Part shown: positions 6,213 through 15,018 of the stretch, piece by piece
Layout: every line of letters begins with the position of its first letter
How positions within the stretch are numbered: the first letter of the stretch is position 1
Source of the DNA: a virus
Direction: 5' to 3' (one strand)
Length of the DNA: 59,819 nt
IMG/VR virus record: IMGVR_UViG_3300033149_006677
Location: 1 to 59,819 of that record
Notes under the pieces: model-generated
Databases searched by the model: none
Told to the model about the DNA's origin: nothing
Seen by the model: only the letters and a program-made list of their open reading frames with translations
Program-made: the position numbers and the translations under genes

Positions 6213-7661
6213 ATGGCTACACTTTGGGAAAAGATTCTAAAGGCGCTTGGATTAACCAAGGAGAAACAGGACGATGGCCTACGAGCTATCTATGAGAACG
6301 AGCTCTATGAGGATTTGTCTCTAGAGGACAAAAAGCGTCTGGAGAAGTATGAAGCTGCGTGGCGTTATTATCGCGGCGAGCATAAGCCACAGCTCAAAAC
6401 CATTTCTGGTCTTTCTAACGATAACGTAATTCTTAACTACTCTAGGCGCATTGTCGATAAGGGCGTGTCCTTCCTCTTTGGGAAAGAGGTTGAGTTCCAA
6501 ATCGAAGAAGGGCGTGAAACTGAAGCCGAACGAGCACTGAATCGGATTTGGGGGCCAGAGAATAAGCGTGGGGCGTTTCTAAATGAGTTGGCCATTAATG
6601 GTGCCGTTTGTGGTACGTTCTATATTCAAATCGTTCCTTCACCAGTTGAGGGTGAGCCGCCGAGGTTGATCAATCTGAATCCAGCAGTAGTCTTCCCTAT
6701 TTATAACCCGATGGATGTAGACGACGTTTTGGTCTATGAGTTGCGCTACTTGGTTGGCCGCAAGATTAGACGGCAGGTTTGGGCTATCAGTGAGAATAGG
6801 CAAAACTGGATTTTCTGGACAGAGGAAAAGCAGCGAAATAAATGGGTGCTTATTCCGATGCCCGTTATGAATGCTTATGGTCAAGTAGAGATGTCCACAG
6901 AGCCTCAAACTTGGCCTTATCCTTGGGCGCCGATCGTGGCTGGGAAAAACCTGCCTAATCCCAACAGCTTTTTCGGTCTGAGCGATCTGGAAGATGCCGA
7001 CGTGAACGATGCTATTAACTTTGTTGCCTCGAACACGAACCGTATTTTGAAGATCTATGCCCATCCAGTTGTCTGGGGGCGAAATATGGGGCGAGATAAG
7101 CTGATTGACTGGACGCCAGGGAAGGCGCTGAACCTGGGGCCTTCGGGCGAGATGCATGCACTTGAGATGGAAAGCGATATGGCCGCAAGCCGCGACCACC
7201 TGAAACAGCTTATTAAAGCCTATCACGAGATCGTCAGGGTGCCCGAAAACGACCCAGAGTCTCTTCGCCTTGGTTCTATGTCTGGCTTTGCGCTGAGGAT
7301 CCTATATAGCGATCTGATTGAGAAGACGGAAACCAAGAGAAGACTATATGGCGATGCGCTGGTGCGGGTATCGCAATATGCATTGGAGCTTATGGGTTAT
7401 CCTAACCAGAACGTGAAGATTCACTGGCAAGATCCGCTACCAGTGGACGAGAGGGCAGAGATTGAGCGCGATCGATTTGACCTGGAATATGGTCTGGCAA
7501 GTAGAGAAACCGTTATGATGCGCAGAGGGCTTGACCCCGCAGTAGAAAGAGAGCGGATCGCCGCTGAGCAAGCCCAAAGCGGAGAAATTGGCGCAATGCT
7601 ATTGAGGGAGTTCGAAACTGGACGACAACAAGCGGAAGCAGAGGCGCTCACCATCGAGTGA
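6213..7661 (+). CDS. Portal protein, 482 aa
   Basis: Dodecameric channel through which DNA enters and leaves the capsid, related to SPP1 Gp6-type portals (LINLNPAVVFPIY, FGLSDLEDADVNDAINFVAS segments). The start is ATG 6213 with TAGGAG upstream; an in-frame extension to 6165 would lie inside terL. The C-terminus is acidic and helical, as is usual. Position directly after terL and before the MuF-like gene is the standard order. Confidence 0.92.
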   Translation: MATLWEKILKALGLTKEKQDDGLRAIYENELYEDLSLEDKKRLEKYEAAWRYYRGEHKPQLKTISGLSNDNVILNYSRRIVDKGVSFLFGKEVEFQIEEGRETEAERALNRIWGPENKRGAFLNELAINGAVCGTFYIQIVPSPVEGEPPRLINLNPAVVFPIYNPMDVDDVLVYELRYLVGRKIRRQVWAISENRQNWIFWTEEKQRNKWVLIPMPVMNAYGQVEMSTEPQTWPYPWAPIVAGKNLPNPNSFFGLSDLEDADVNDAINFVASNTNRILKIYAHPVVWGRNMGRDKLIDWTPGKALNLGPSGEMHALEMESDMAASRDHLKQLIKAYHEIVRVPENDPESLRLGSMSGFALRILYSDLIEKTETKRRLYGDALVRVSQYALELMGYPNQNVKIHWQDPLPVDERAEIERDRFDLEYGLASRETVMMRRGLDPAVERERIAAEQAQSGEIGAMLLREFETGRQQAEAEALTIE

Positions 7662-7704
7662 GCTAACGGGTCTGTATCTAGCCCTTACTAGACCAGCGAT
7701 AAAC

Positions 7705-8577
7705 ATGATTCAGTCGTTATTGCTGGCGGTTAGGGAAGCACGGGCCAACAATAAGAGAATAACGATTCCCAGCATTAGGCGTCTGGAGCTATTCCAAAGG
7801 GGAATGCGCGAGACGGCCGAGGCAATGCAGGAATTCACACGTCAGATTGAGCCGATCCTTTATTCCGAGGTGGAGTTCGGCTTGCGATCTGGATTGCATG
7901 ATGGCATCGTGAGGTTGCGGCGGAAGGCGCCCAATATCCCCTTCGCTGAGCTTTCAGAGGAGGGCCAAGACGCCTTTATAGAAGCCTATATGCGTAGATT
8001 ACCGATCAGAGAAGATACTTTGGCGCGCTTCCCTGAAAAGCATCAGAAACATATTGAGAAGAGCATACTGTTTTTGCTCCTCTCCTCTCTTGGCACGAGT
8101 GTCGTGTATGATAGAATCTACGATATTTTTGGAAAGCCATTGACGAATGCATTGCGGATTATAGATCACGAACAGTTTCGTGCTTATCGAGAGGCTATGC
8201 TAGCCCAATGGCGATACAACGAGCGATACGTCACGGGATGGATCTGGGTATCGCAGAGAGATTCTCGCACCTGCTTATCTTGCTGGGCGCTAGATGGCAC
8301 CTGGTTTCCTATCTGGGAGCCATTCTCGGATCATCCCAATGGGCGATGTTATCCAGAGCCTGCTTTGGCGGGAGAAGAGAACCGCTTTGTCGGTCGCGGA
8401 GAGAAAGAATTTATGTCTTTGCCTGAAGACATTCAGCTTGACATAATGGGTCCTGGTAAGTATAATCTATGGCGACAGGGTAAGGTTAAACTGTCCGACT
8501 TCATAGATGAATATAATGATCCATTGTGGGGTCGAATGTATAGAGAAAAGCCCCTAAAAAAATTAAGGGGGGAGTAA
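7705..8577 (+). CDS. MuF-like minor head protein, at least 290 aa
   Basis: SPP1 gp7/Mu F-type minor head protein that sits at the portal and enters the capsid. The C-terminal fingerprint is SRTCLSCWALDGTWFP (about 187-202) followed by HPNGRC. The ATG at 7705 lacks a ribosome binding site. The frame is open back to 7606, and a CTG at 7618 is preceded by GAGGGAG, so the true protein may be about 29 residues longer and start on a non-standard codon overlapping the portal gene. Confidence 0.85.
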   Translation: MIQSLLLAVREARANNKRITIPSIRRLELFQRGMRETAEAMQEFTRQIEPILYSEVEFGLRSGLHDGIVRLRRKAPNIPFAELSEEGQDAFIEAYMRRLPIREDTLARFPEKHQKHIEKSILFLLLSSLGTSVVYDRIYDIFGKPLTNALRIIDHEQFRAYREAMLAQWRYNERYVTGWIWVSQRDSRTCLSCWALDGTWFPIWEPFSDHPNGRCYPEPALAGEENRFVGRGEKEFMSLPEDIQLDIMGPGKYNLWRQGKVKLSDFIDEYNDPLWGRMYREKPLKKLRGE

Positions 8578-8578
8578 A

Positions 8579-8887
8579 ATGCCTTTTACAGATGCACCGT
8601 GGTCTACACCAGAGAGCAAGTTATCGACTCAGGATTTCTGTTCTGTTTGCTTGATTAACTTTAATGAGGGCGACAGAGATACTTGGGTAAAGAGTAAGTG
8701 CAAATTGCCAGTGCGCTCTCGTCCTGGTGCTCCCTATAATAAGAATGCGATTAGAAATGCTATTGCCAGGCTTAGCAAGACAAAGGCGCCGAGAGAGGCC
8801 AAAAGAAAGGCTGCCCGTAAATTGCTTCGTCTAGCTAAAGAGGCTGGGATCCAAACGGGCGAGATGCTTGCAAGGATGGCCAGATAA
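8579..8887 (+). CDS. Head-region hypothetical protein, 102 aa
   Basis: Small basic protein with CSVC near residues 21-24 and a later KCKLPVRSR block followed by long Lys/Arg/Ala helices. Proteins with this cysteine-then-basic-helix layout occur beside phage head genes; their role is not known to me. Ribosome binding site AAGGGGGG. It starts 1 base after the MuF stop and overlaps the next start (TAATG). Confidence 0.65.
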   Translation: MPFTDAPWSTPESKLSTQDFCSVCLINFNEGDRDTWVKSKCKLPVRSRPGAPYNKNAIRNAIARLSKTKAPREAKRKAARKLLRLAKEAGIQTGEMLARMAR

Positions 8888-9171
8888 TGAGTAAAATAGA
8901 TAGGGAAATAAAATCTATGATGGATGTTTACCATCCACGCATAGTTACATATAAAGAGCTGAGAAGGAAGCTTCTCCCTCTCTGCCACGGATTTAAGTGG
9001 GGAGAGGACACGATTCGGGATTTGTGGCTTATGGGAGCTCCGGTCCCGAATCCTGGGGGAAAAGAGGAAGCGCGGATCTTACTTCCGTCTCAGTTTAAAA
9101 AGTGGTTTGACGATGTTGCCTACCGAGTAGGAAAGGCCATCGAAAATATAATGAATATAGAGGAAGGCTAA
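8887..9171 (+). CDS. Head-region hypothetical protein, 94 aa
   Basis: Not recognised. Basic protein with a central Trp-rich segment (KWGEDTIRDLWLMGAPVPNP) that could be a winged or Myb-like DNA-binding fold. Start overlaps the previous stop. It lies between the MuF-like and scaffold genes, so a role in head assembly is possible but not shown. Confidence 0.6.
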   Translation: MSKIDREIKSMMDVYHPRIVTYKELRRKLLPLCHGFKWGEDTIRDLWLMGAPVPNPGGKEEARILLPSQFKKWFDDVAYRVGKAIENIMNIEEG

Positions 9172-9172
9172 G

Positions 9173-9871
9173 ATGACTGACAAAGAGAACGCGACGCCGG
9201 CGGAAATGGGCGATAGTGAAGAGCAGTCACAAGAAAATACCGTTACTACGCAGGACGCCAGCGGAAAAATGGCGGATGCTACAGTAGCTGAAGATGCCGT
9301 TAACGAGCAAGAGACGCAAGATCAGAATGATCCTGCATGGCTTAAGAAGCGACTTGAGCGTGAGCGGCGAAAGCTGGAGCGTAAGCTCAAAGAACAGTAT
9401 GGAGATTACGACCAGCTGAAGAAGGCGGCTGAAGAGCTGCAAAAGATTAAGGATGCTCAAAAGACGGAACAAGAACGTCTACAAGAGCAATTGGCAAAGA
9501 CACAGGCACGTCTCGCTGAGCTTGAACAGCAAGCAACAGAGCGCGCAATTCAAATGGCGGTTATGCAGGCTGCACAAAAAGCAGGCATGATTCGCCCAGA
9601 GTTAGCCTATAAACTGGTTGATCTTACTGCGCTTACTGTAACAGAAGATGGCGCAGTAGAAGGCGCAGAAGAGGCTATAGAAGAGGTTCTGGAGATGATG
9701 CCAGAGTTGCGCAAGAAAAAGGTGCCGACTGTTACTGCCGTTAATCCTTCTCAAGCGGCCAATCCGCCTTCGAAAACAGATGAAGATCGCATGCGGGAGT
9801 ACTTTGGTAACTCGCCTTCGTCTTTTTGGAATGGCAGTGGCGTTCGGATAGTCAAGGGACCACTGTCATAA
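9173..9871 (+). CDS. Capsid scaffolding protein, 232 aa
   Basis: An acidic N-terminus, a long charged coiled coil (residues about 55-130, Lys/Glu/Arg/Gln), a short ordered region and a flexible C-terminus ending in GVRIVKGPLS. This is the layout of GP20/DUF4355-type scaffolds. It lies directly upstream of the major capsid gene, as in most siphoviruses. No protease motif is visible, so the scaffold is probably released without a phage protease. Confidence 0.85.
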   Translation: MTDKENATPAEMGDSEEQSQENTVTTQDASGKMADATVAEDAVNEQETQDQNDPAWLKKRLERERRKLERKLKEQYGDYDQLKKAAEELQKIKDAQKTEQERLQEQLAKTQARLAELEQQATERAIQMAVMQAAQKAGMIRPELAYKLVDLTALTVTEDGAVEGAEEAIEEVLEMMPELRKKKVPTVTAVNPSQAANPPSKTDEDRMREYFGNSPSSFWNGSGVRIVKGPLS

Positions 9872-9893
9872 AATGCTCTAAAGGAGAACTACT

Positions 9894-10742
9894 ATGGCTA
9901 TCTCTAAAGTAAGCGATCTCAATGATCTCTTTAACGAAATCTACGAAGATGCGCTTTTTGTGGCCCGTGAGGCCAATATCATGTCTGGTCTTGTTCAAAA
10001 CCTATCGGCGCGGGGCTGGATGGATCGCAAGGTTGGCATCTATCCTGAGGTAACTGCCGTCGCTGTTGGTGAAGCGGAGGATTTCACTTCTCCGACCACG
10101 TTTGACAAGACTCTTAACGCCACACTTTCGCCTGGCGAAGTGATGGCACAAATCTTGCTGAGCGACCGAAGGATTGATACTGATCCAGACAATGCTCGAC
10201 AAGATGCTGCTCGTGAGCTTGGCATGGCAATTGCTAAGAAAATCGATGTTGACTTGCTAGGCGATTTTTCCGACTTTACCACTGACAAAGGGCCTGGTGC
10301 TGGTGGGACGGCAACCATCGCAAAGTTTGCGACAGCGGTAACCGTTCTGCGGAACGAAAACGCTCCTAACCCCCTGTATATCGTGCTGCATCCATATCAG
10401 TGGCATGACATCTGGGTAGAGCTTGGTCAGCCCGCCGCCAACAAGGCACTTCTTGGCGATGTTGCCAACCGCGCATTGCGTGACTTCTTCGTTGGCGATT
10501 GGTTGAACTGCCAGTGGTTTGTCAGCTCTAACATCGAGGTTGATGATAGTGATGATGCCGTTGCTGGTGTCTTTAACCCGCAGGCGCTTGCACTGGATAC
10601 TCGCAAGCCTCCGACGTTGGAGATTGAGCGGGATGCGTCCAAGCGCGCGTATGAGCTGAACATGTCTGCCGGTTACGCTCATGGCGTGTGGCGAGACGAG
10701 TTTGGCGTCAAGTATACATCCGATGCCAGCGAGCCGAGCTGA
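9894..10742 (+). CDS. Major capsid protein, 282 aa
   Basis: Predicted HK97-fold shell protein. The N-terminus carries a helical arm (FNEIYEDALFVAREANIM), followed by an E-loop-like segment and the long spine helix around ARELGMAIAKKIDVDLL. YIVLHPYQWHDIW and a DWLNCQWFVSSNI strand are typical of P22/N4-gp56-like capsid proteins. Ribosome binding site AAAGGAG. It directly follows the scaffold gene, which strongly supports the call. Confidence 0.9.
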   Translation: MAISKVSDLNDLFNEIYEDALFVAREANIMSGLVQNLSARGWMDRKVGIYPEVTAVAVGEAEDFTSPTTFDKTLNATLSPGEVMAQILLSDRRIDTDPDNARQDAARELGMAIAKKIDVDLLGDFSDFTTDKGPGAGGTATIAKFATAVTVLRNENAPNPLYIVLHPYQWHDIWVELGQPAANKALLGDVANRALRDFFVGDWLNCQWFVSSNIEVDDSDDAVAGVFNPQALALDTRKPPTLEIERDASKRAYELNMSAGYAHGVWRDEFGVKYTSDASEPS

Positions 10743-10757
10743 TAGGAGGTACTAACA

Positions 10758-11147
10758 ATGTTTCAAAGTGAAGTAAGGTTTCCGATCGTAGCGACTCTTG
10801 ATTACGATCCTGGTGCAGACGATGTTATCCCCCTGTGGAGATGCCCGTCTGATCTCGAAGGCGCGGTCATCAAGAGTGCTATGGCGGTTGTAGCAAACAG
10901 TGTGGCGGCAAGCACGACCAACTACTTTAGCCTGAATTTGCTAAACGGTGGCACGGCTGGCACCGCTACTACGGTAATCTCTAGCACAGTTGGCGGTACC
11001 GCTGGCTGGACTGGCCTCACCCCAAAATCGTTCACGATTTCGGCTGGCACGATCGCTGCTGGCGAAGTTGTATGTCTGAAATACAATGAGAATGGCACGG
11101 GCACATTCACTCAGCTTACCGTACAGCTGGATGTGGTATACAAGTAA
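10758..11147 (+). CDS. Probable capsid decoration protein, 129 aa
   Basis: Beta-rich, Gly/Thr/Ala-rich small protein without Cys. Gene order (right after the capsid protein) and strong AGGAGG site suggest an abundant structural protein such as a capsid decoration or head-fibre base. No sequence family recognised. A long hairpin follows immediately, probably lowering expression of the genes downstream. Confidence 0.6.
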   Translation: MFQSEVRFPIVATLDYDPGADDVIPLWRCPSDLEGAVIKSAMAVVANSVAASTTNYFSLNLLNGGTAGTATTVISSTVGGTAGWTGLTPKSFTISAGTIAAGEVVCLKYNENGTGTFTQLTVQLDVVYK

Positions 11148-11151
11148 AGAA

Positions 11152-11183
11152 AACAGGCGGTAGATTATAATCTACCGCCTGTT
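11152..11183 (+). terminator. 32-nt palindromic hairpin after the decoration gene
   Basis: Perfect palindrome: a 14-bp stem with a TATA loop. The stem is followed by ACAGGGAG, not by T residues, so it may act as an RNA-end stabiliser or partial attenuator separating highly expressed capsid genes from the weaker fibre genes. Confidence 0.6.
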
Positions 11184-11197
11184 ACAGGGAGAATACT

Positions 11198-11548
11198 ATG
11201 CGTACTTTTATGGAGTATCTGCAAAGATGGTTTCAAGGCGCCGAGACTCCTAATGTTGATGTTGCCTCGATCACTCTTCCCAGCGCCGTTTACAATGGGC
11301 AAAAAACTGTTACCACGGCGGGCACGGCGGAAGCGTTGGCATCTTCTCAAGAGCTAGTAAGTGGGGTAAGAATCAAGGCACTAAGTGGTAATGCAGGGAA
11401 TATCTATGTGGGCGATTCTAGTGTAGATTCTAGCAATGGGTTTGTGTTAGGTGCTGGTGAAGAGATATTCGTTGAGATAGACGATTTAGCGAAGGTATAC
11501 ATCGATGCTGATAACAACGGCGAGGGGGTAAGCTATCTTGGCTGCTAG
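11198..11548 (+). CDS. Small beta-rich virion protein, 116 aa
   Basis: After a short helical N-terminus the protein forms a compact beta domain (VSGVRIKALSGNAGNIYVGD, then a VYIDADNNGEGVSYL end). This type of domain is common in phage head fibres and decoration proteins. GGGAG upstream of the ATG. It overlaps the next gene by 11 bases, so the two proteins may form one structure. Confidence 0.6.
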   Translation: MRTFMEYLQRWFQGAETPNVDVASITLPSAVYNGQKTVTTAGTAEALASSQELVSGVRIKALSGNAGNIYVGDSSVDSSNGFVLGAGEEIFVEIDDLAKVYIDADNNGEGVSYLGC

Positions 11549-12290
11549 ACACAGGCTCAGGCCAGCATGGAGAAGGCGCGCTGATGTCTCTGGTTTGTGG
11601 ACCCCGCGCAAGCTGGGCTCTGCGCTTAAACTGTGGCTCAGGGCTGACGGGGAAACATATCAGGATGATGCTGGTACTGTTCCTGCGGTTAACGACGGGG
11701 ATGTAGTTGGGTGCTGGAAGGATCAGAGTGGAAACGGGAATGATGCTGCTCAGGCAACGACGAGCAAGAAGCCATTACTGAAACTGGGGATCAGAAATGG
11801 AAAGCAAGCATTGCTGTTCGACGGCACCGATGATTACTTATGGGCCAATCTCATGCAATCATTATCGCAGCCGTTTAGCGTATTTGCCGTAGCCCAACTA
11901 CTAGTAGCTGGAGACGATACGGCAAAACATATCATTGGTGGCTCAACAACAGACGAGCTTTCTCTTGGACAGCATCCATCAAGCAACTGGTTTTGCAATG
12001 CAGGAACAACGCTTCAGGATGGAAGTGCTGACGAAAATTGGGATATCTGGTCTGTGCTTTTTAATGGGGTGAACTCTGAACTACGTATCAATGGTAACAA
12101 TGTGGCATCTGGGGATGCGGGAACAAATAATCCAGACGCAACTGCCATTGGCAGAATGGGACCCTTTTCGACTGGTTTTTGGGAGGGATATATAGCGGAG
12201 ATTATTATCTGCGATCCCAGCCCAACTAATAATGATCGAGACAAAGTAGAATCTTATCTAGCCAAGAAATACGGGATAACATTATCATGA
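11538..12290 (+). CDS. LamG/concanavalin-like adhesin, 250 aa
   Basis: After an Arg-rich N-terminus the rest is a concanavalin/LamG-type beta sandwich: LWLRADGET, a WKDQSGNGNDA motif, LLFDGTDDYL and a C-terminal GYIAEIIICD...KVESYLAKKYGI block. These domains bind sugars and often sit on phage heads or tails as surface adhesins. The start is TTG 11538 with GAGGGGG upstream. Location right after head genes suggests a head fibre that binds host or environmental glycans. Confidence 0.75.
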   Translation: MAARHRLRPAWRRRADVSGLWTPRKLGSALKLWLRADGETYQDDAGTVPAVNDGDVVGCWKDQSGNGNDAAQATTSKKPLLKLGIRNGKQALLFDGTDDYLWANLMQSLSQPFSVFAVAQLLVAGDDTAKHIIGGSTTDELSLGQHPSSNWFCNAGTTLQDGSADENWDIWSVLFNGVNSELRINGNNVASGDAGTNNPDATAIGRMGPFSTGFWEGYIAEIIICDPSPTNNDRDKVESYLAKKYGITLS

Positions 12291-12619
12291 CAGAATGGAT
12301 TTATCGTCTCTATGCTCTTTGCCCAATAGATGAAGAGGAAACCATCAACGCCTTGTGGGGTTTGATCGCCCCTGGTCCCATCGAGGCAGAAACACAAACC
12401 TTTGGCGTGCCGTTCTCTGCTGATGGCAGAGAGCCCGCCACATATCGAGGCATCTCCAGCGCAGCTACAGAAGAGATGATTGCTGTGCTCAAGGAGCTGG
12501 AGCCAGAGATGGCGGGGCTGGAATACCTTGTGCAGGACTATGACAAGATCGAGATCAGCTTCACAGATTGGATTGCTGGGCTTGGATTGAAGCAAATTAT
12601 CCCTGAGGAATTGGTATGA
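12287..12619 (+). CDS. Hypothetical protein, 110 aa
   Basis: Not recognised. Acidic mixed alpha/beta protein. Start overlaps the stop of the lectin-like gene (ATGA), and its own stop overlaps the next gene, so translation is coupled. Possibly a chaperone or attachment factor for the fibre protein upstream; this is only position-based. Confidence 0.6.
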   Translation: MTEWIYRLYALCPIDEEETINALWGLIAPGPIEAETQTFGVPFSADGREPATYRGISSAATEEMIAVLKELEPEMAGLEYLVQDYDKIEISFTDWIAGLGLKQIIPEELV

Positions 12620-12807
12620 AAACGATCGTTATATTGATCAAAGACGACAAGACGGGCAAGACACGCAAGCGCTTCGTCGCTCTTGAAGATGGTTCTCCTG
12701 AATATGGGGACTTGGATCAGGAGCTGGACGCTAAGGACAAAGCTATCGTAAAAGCAGCTCTAGATGCTGTTGAGAAGCATGCCAAGAGAAAGAAGGAGAA
12801 AAAGTAA
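12616..12807 (+). CDS. Small charged protein, 63 aa
   Basis: N-terminal beta strands, then a Lys-rich helix ending in KRKKEKK. Overlaps the preceding gene by 4 bases. Not recognised. The basic tail could bind DNA or a membrane surface. Confidence 0.55.
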   Translation: MKTIVILIKDDKTGKTRKRFVALEDGSPEYGDLDQELDAKDKAIVKAALDAVEKHAKRKKEKK

Positions 12808-12809
12808 AA

Positions 12810-12944
12810 ATGTGCTTTATTGGGCTCGCAATGTTTGGATGTCTGGTGATGTTGTTGATATTGATATGTTTTCTCGTCGATGCAGGCGTGTTTTTGCCCA
12901 AAAAGAGTAGTGATAGCGATGATGGCTTCCAGTATCGACGGTAG
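12810..12944 (+). CDS. Single-pass membrane protein, 44 aa
   Basis: ATG at 12810 preceded by AAGGAG. Residues about 3-29 form one hydrophobic helix (FIGLAMFGCLVMLLILICFL), followed by a short Ser/Asp-rich cytoplasmic or periplasmic tail. The last gene before the glycan cassette. Function unknown. Confidence 0.5.
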   Translation: MCFIGLAMFGCLVMLLILICFLVDAGVFLPKKSSDSDDGFQYRR

Positions 12945-12983
12945 AGTTGATGGAATAGAACTATTCACAGAGGTATCAGTTTT

Positions 12984-13688
12984 ATGAAAATCTTAATCAC
13001 TGGCGCAGGCGGATTTTTTGGTTCCTGGTTAATTCCCAAGTTACGTGGACACAAAATCACCCAATATGATATTAAAGATGGGCATGACATCTTCGATGCG
13101 AAATGCTTATTAGAAAAAATGCAAGGACAGGACGCGGTTGTTCACCTAGCCGCTTATCCTAGCTATAGAACAGACATCTATCCGCAACTGTATACTCGTC
13201 TGAATATCATCGGGGTAGCCAAAGTCGTCGAGGCTATGTTGAAAACGGGAACGAAAAAGTTGGTTTACATCTCTAGCGGTTCGGTTTATGGCTTCGGACC
13301 AGAAAGGCCGATGGAAGGTTGGGTAACTCCACCGATTACAGAGGAACAATTTCCTACCAAAGAGCAATGGAAACTACTCGACGTTTATTCTGCCTCTAAG
13401 CTGGCTTGTGAAGCTTGGTTGAAAAACATACAAGATATTAATACCATTATTCTCAGGATAAATTGTATTGAGCCATATCATGAAGGCGCCAAAGACAGAG
13501 GGGATCATTGGGGATGGTGGTGCAGTCAGCGTTTGGCTGCGCGCGCAATCAGAGCCGCGCTTATCTATGATACAGATTATATGATAGTAAACGTCGGCGA
13601 AAAGAATCCCAATCTAGATACCACCAAGCTCAAAGAATTGCTCAGGGTGTTACGCAAACAAAGAAAGGATAACGAAGATGTTACGTAA
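12984..13688 (+). CDS. NAD-dependent sugar epimerase/dehydratase, 234 aa
   Basis: Extended short-chain dehydrogenase/reductase acting on nucleotide sugars. GAGGFFGSW (residues 7-15) is the NAD-binding glycine motif, VYISSGSVYG holds the catalytic Ser, and YSASK the catalytic Tyr/Lys. At 234 residues it is shorter than usual (about 300), because the C-terminal substrate domain is reduced, so the substrate cannot be guessed. First gene of the glycan cassette inserted between head and neck genes; overlaps the next gene. Confidence 0.85.
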   Translation: MKILITGAGGFFGSWLIPKLRGHKITQYDIKDGHDIFDAKCLLEKMQGQDAVVHLAAYPSYRTDIYPQLYTRLNIIGVAKVVEAMLKTGTKKLVYISSGSVYGFGPERPMEGWVTPPITEEQFPTKEQWKLLDVYSASKLACEAWLKNIQDINTIILRINCIEPYHEGAKDRGDHWGWWCSQRLAARAIRAALIYDTDYMIVNVGEKNPNLDTTKLKELLRVLRKQRKDNEDVT

Positions 13689-14958
13689 GGAATTTGGCAT
13701 AGGCCCGTTCTATCAGAGCTTTCCAGAGTCTGGTAACGCGGTACAGCCTATCAAAGAGCTCGAATCTCTTGGAATCCCTATTGTTGTTCGTTGTATGGAC
13801 ACGGATCGTATGTCGAGGAATCCGTTTCCTGGGCACATCGTGCATACTCGCCTGTGGCTTGAGCTAGATGCACATCGTAAGGGTGATGCCTTTGAACACT
13901 CTCTGATGGACCGAGGAGTAGAGGGCGCCAAGCAATACATTGAGTATTTGCGCCCACGTTACGAACGACTTTTGGCAATGGGCCTTGAGCATATTTCCGC
14001 TACGAATGAGCCACATCCACACGTCGTAGAGCAATTGCAAAGATACACCGATTTCGAATGCTATTGGGCCGAGCAAGTTGGAAGAATGGGTTTCAAGCCT
14101 TGGGTTTGGGATTGGGGAGTTGGCTGGCCCCCCGAAAATACCGAAGAGATCTGGGGCAAGGCGGTAGAAGTTGCGCGCCAATATGGCGGAGGGCTTTGTG
14201 TTCACGAATATGATGCCCCTACTTTGTTCTCCAACCTTGGTTACCACACATTGCGCCTTCAGATGTATGTTCCCAGGCTAGTAGAGCTAGGCTTCGTTTC
14301 TCCAGAAGACGATGGCTGGATTTTTATAGGTGAGTGCGGAATCGATGGTGGTGTTATCGACTGGCGCCATGATCCTGATTTTATAGGCATAACTCCCAAG
14401 AAGGGCTGGCGAGATTGGGCCAAGTCTTGGGCGTATGATGGCTCAGAGTATGGTTTGCCAAAGAAGACTTCGCTAACAGAGGAACTCTACTTTGCCATGC
14501 TCAAAAAGCTTTGGAATTACTACAAAGAATGGCCCGTACTTGGTGCGACAGTCTTTGTTACCCACCCGTTCAAAGATTGGCAGAGCTTTGACTACAATGC
14601 AAAGTTGATTCGCTTAACAGCCGACGAGTATATCAGAGTATATCTGGAACCAGAGGCGCCATCTGAGGATGAGCTCCCAGAGCACATCGCCAAAATTGCG
14701 CCGAGGATCATAGATTTTGCCCACGAGGTTGTATTACCGCTGAATGAAGAAGCAGCGCTTTTCCGCGCTGGATATGCAAGGGGATTAATGCCTGCCAGCG
14801 ACGAATATGGCTTTATCGACATAGACAAAGATGGCAACACGACTTGCGACATTGTTCTCCAAGTCTTTCGCACAAGGGACAATCCCTACAAGCTCTATAT
14901 CGGCATGTGCGATAGAGGTAAATGGGATAAAGTCTACTGGCTTGAGACTGATAACTAG
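13678..14958 (+). CDS. Glycoside hydrolase-like TIM barrel protein, 426 aa
   Basis: The N-terminal about 310 residues look like a clan GH-A barrel: ISATNEPHPH places the likely acid/base Glu after Asn on strand 4, and FIGECGID supplies a likely nucleophile Glu near the end of strand 7. A separate C-terminal domain (about 340-426) follows an acidic linker. It could cut host capsule or exopolysaccharide or act on glycans made by its neighbours. No signal peptide, so it is either virion-bound or released at lysis. Confidence 0.7.
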   Translation: MLRKEFGIGPFYQSFPESGNAVQPIKELESLGIPIVVRCMDTDRMSRNPFPGHIVHTRLWLELDAHRKGDAFEHSLMDRGVEGAKQYIEYLRPRYERLLAMGLEHISATNEPHPHVVEQLQRYTDFECYWAEQVGRMGFKPWVWDWGVGWPPENTEEIWGKAVEVARQYGGGLCVHEYDAPTLFSNLGYHTLRLQMYVPRLVELGFVSPEDDGWIFIGECGIDGGVIDWRHDPDFIGITPKKGWRDWAKSWAYDGSEYGLPKKTSLTEELYFAMLKKLWNYYKEWPVLGATVFVTHPFKDWQSFDYNAKLIRLTADEYIRVYLEPEAPSEDELPEHIAKIAPRIIDFAHEVVLPLNEEAALFRAGYARGLMPASDEYGFIDIDKDGNTTCDIVLQVFRTRDNPYKLYIGMCDRGKWDKVYWLETDN

Positions 14959-14960
14959 GC

Positions 14961-14988
14961 TTTACAAATCGACAAAGCATGGTATAAT
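14961..14988 (+). promoter_or_regulatory. Internal promoter of the glycan cassette
   Basis: TTTACA (14961-14966), 16-bp spacer, TATAAT (14983-14988), 30 bases before the ATG of the radical SAM gene. It lets the second half of the cassette be transcribed independently of the late operon. Confidence 0.7.
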
Positions 14989-15018
14989 AGTATCACACAA
15001 TAACATATAAGGAGAGTT

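Noticed and set aside
6639-7226. Leftward 195-codon ORF
   Set aside because: Shadow of the portal gene; no ribosome binding site and improbable composition.
13678-14958. Tail spike depolymerase
   Set aside because: No trimerisation or tail-binding domain; it lies in the glycan cassette, so only a glycoside-hydrolase-like role is stated.
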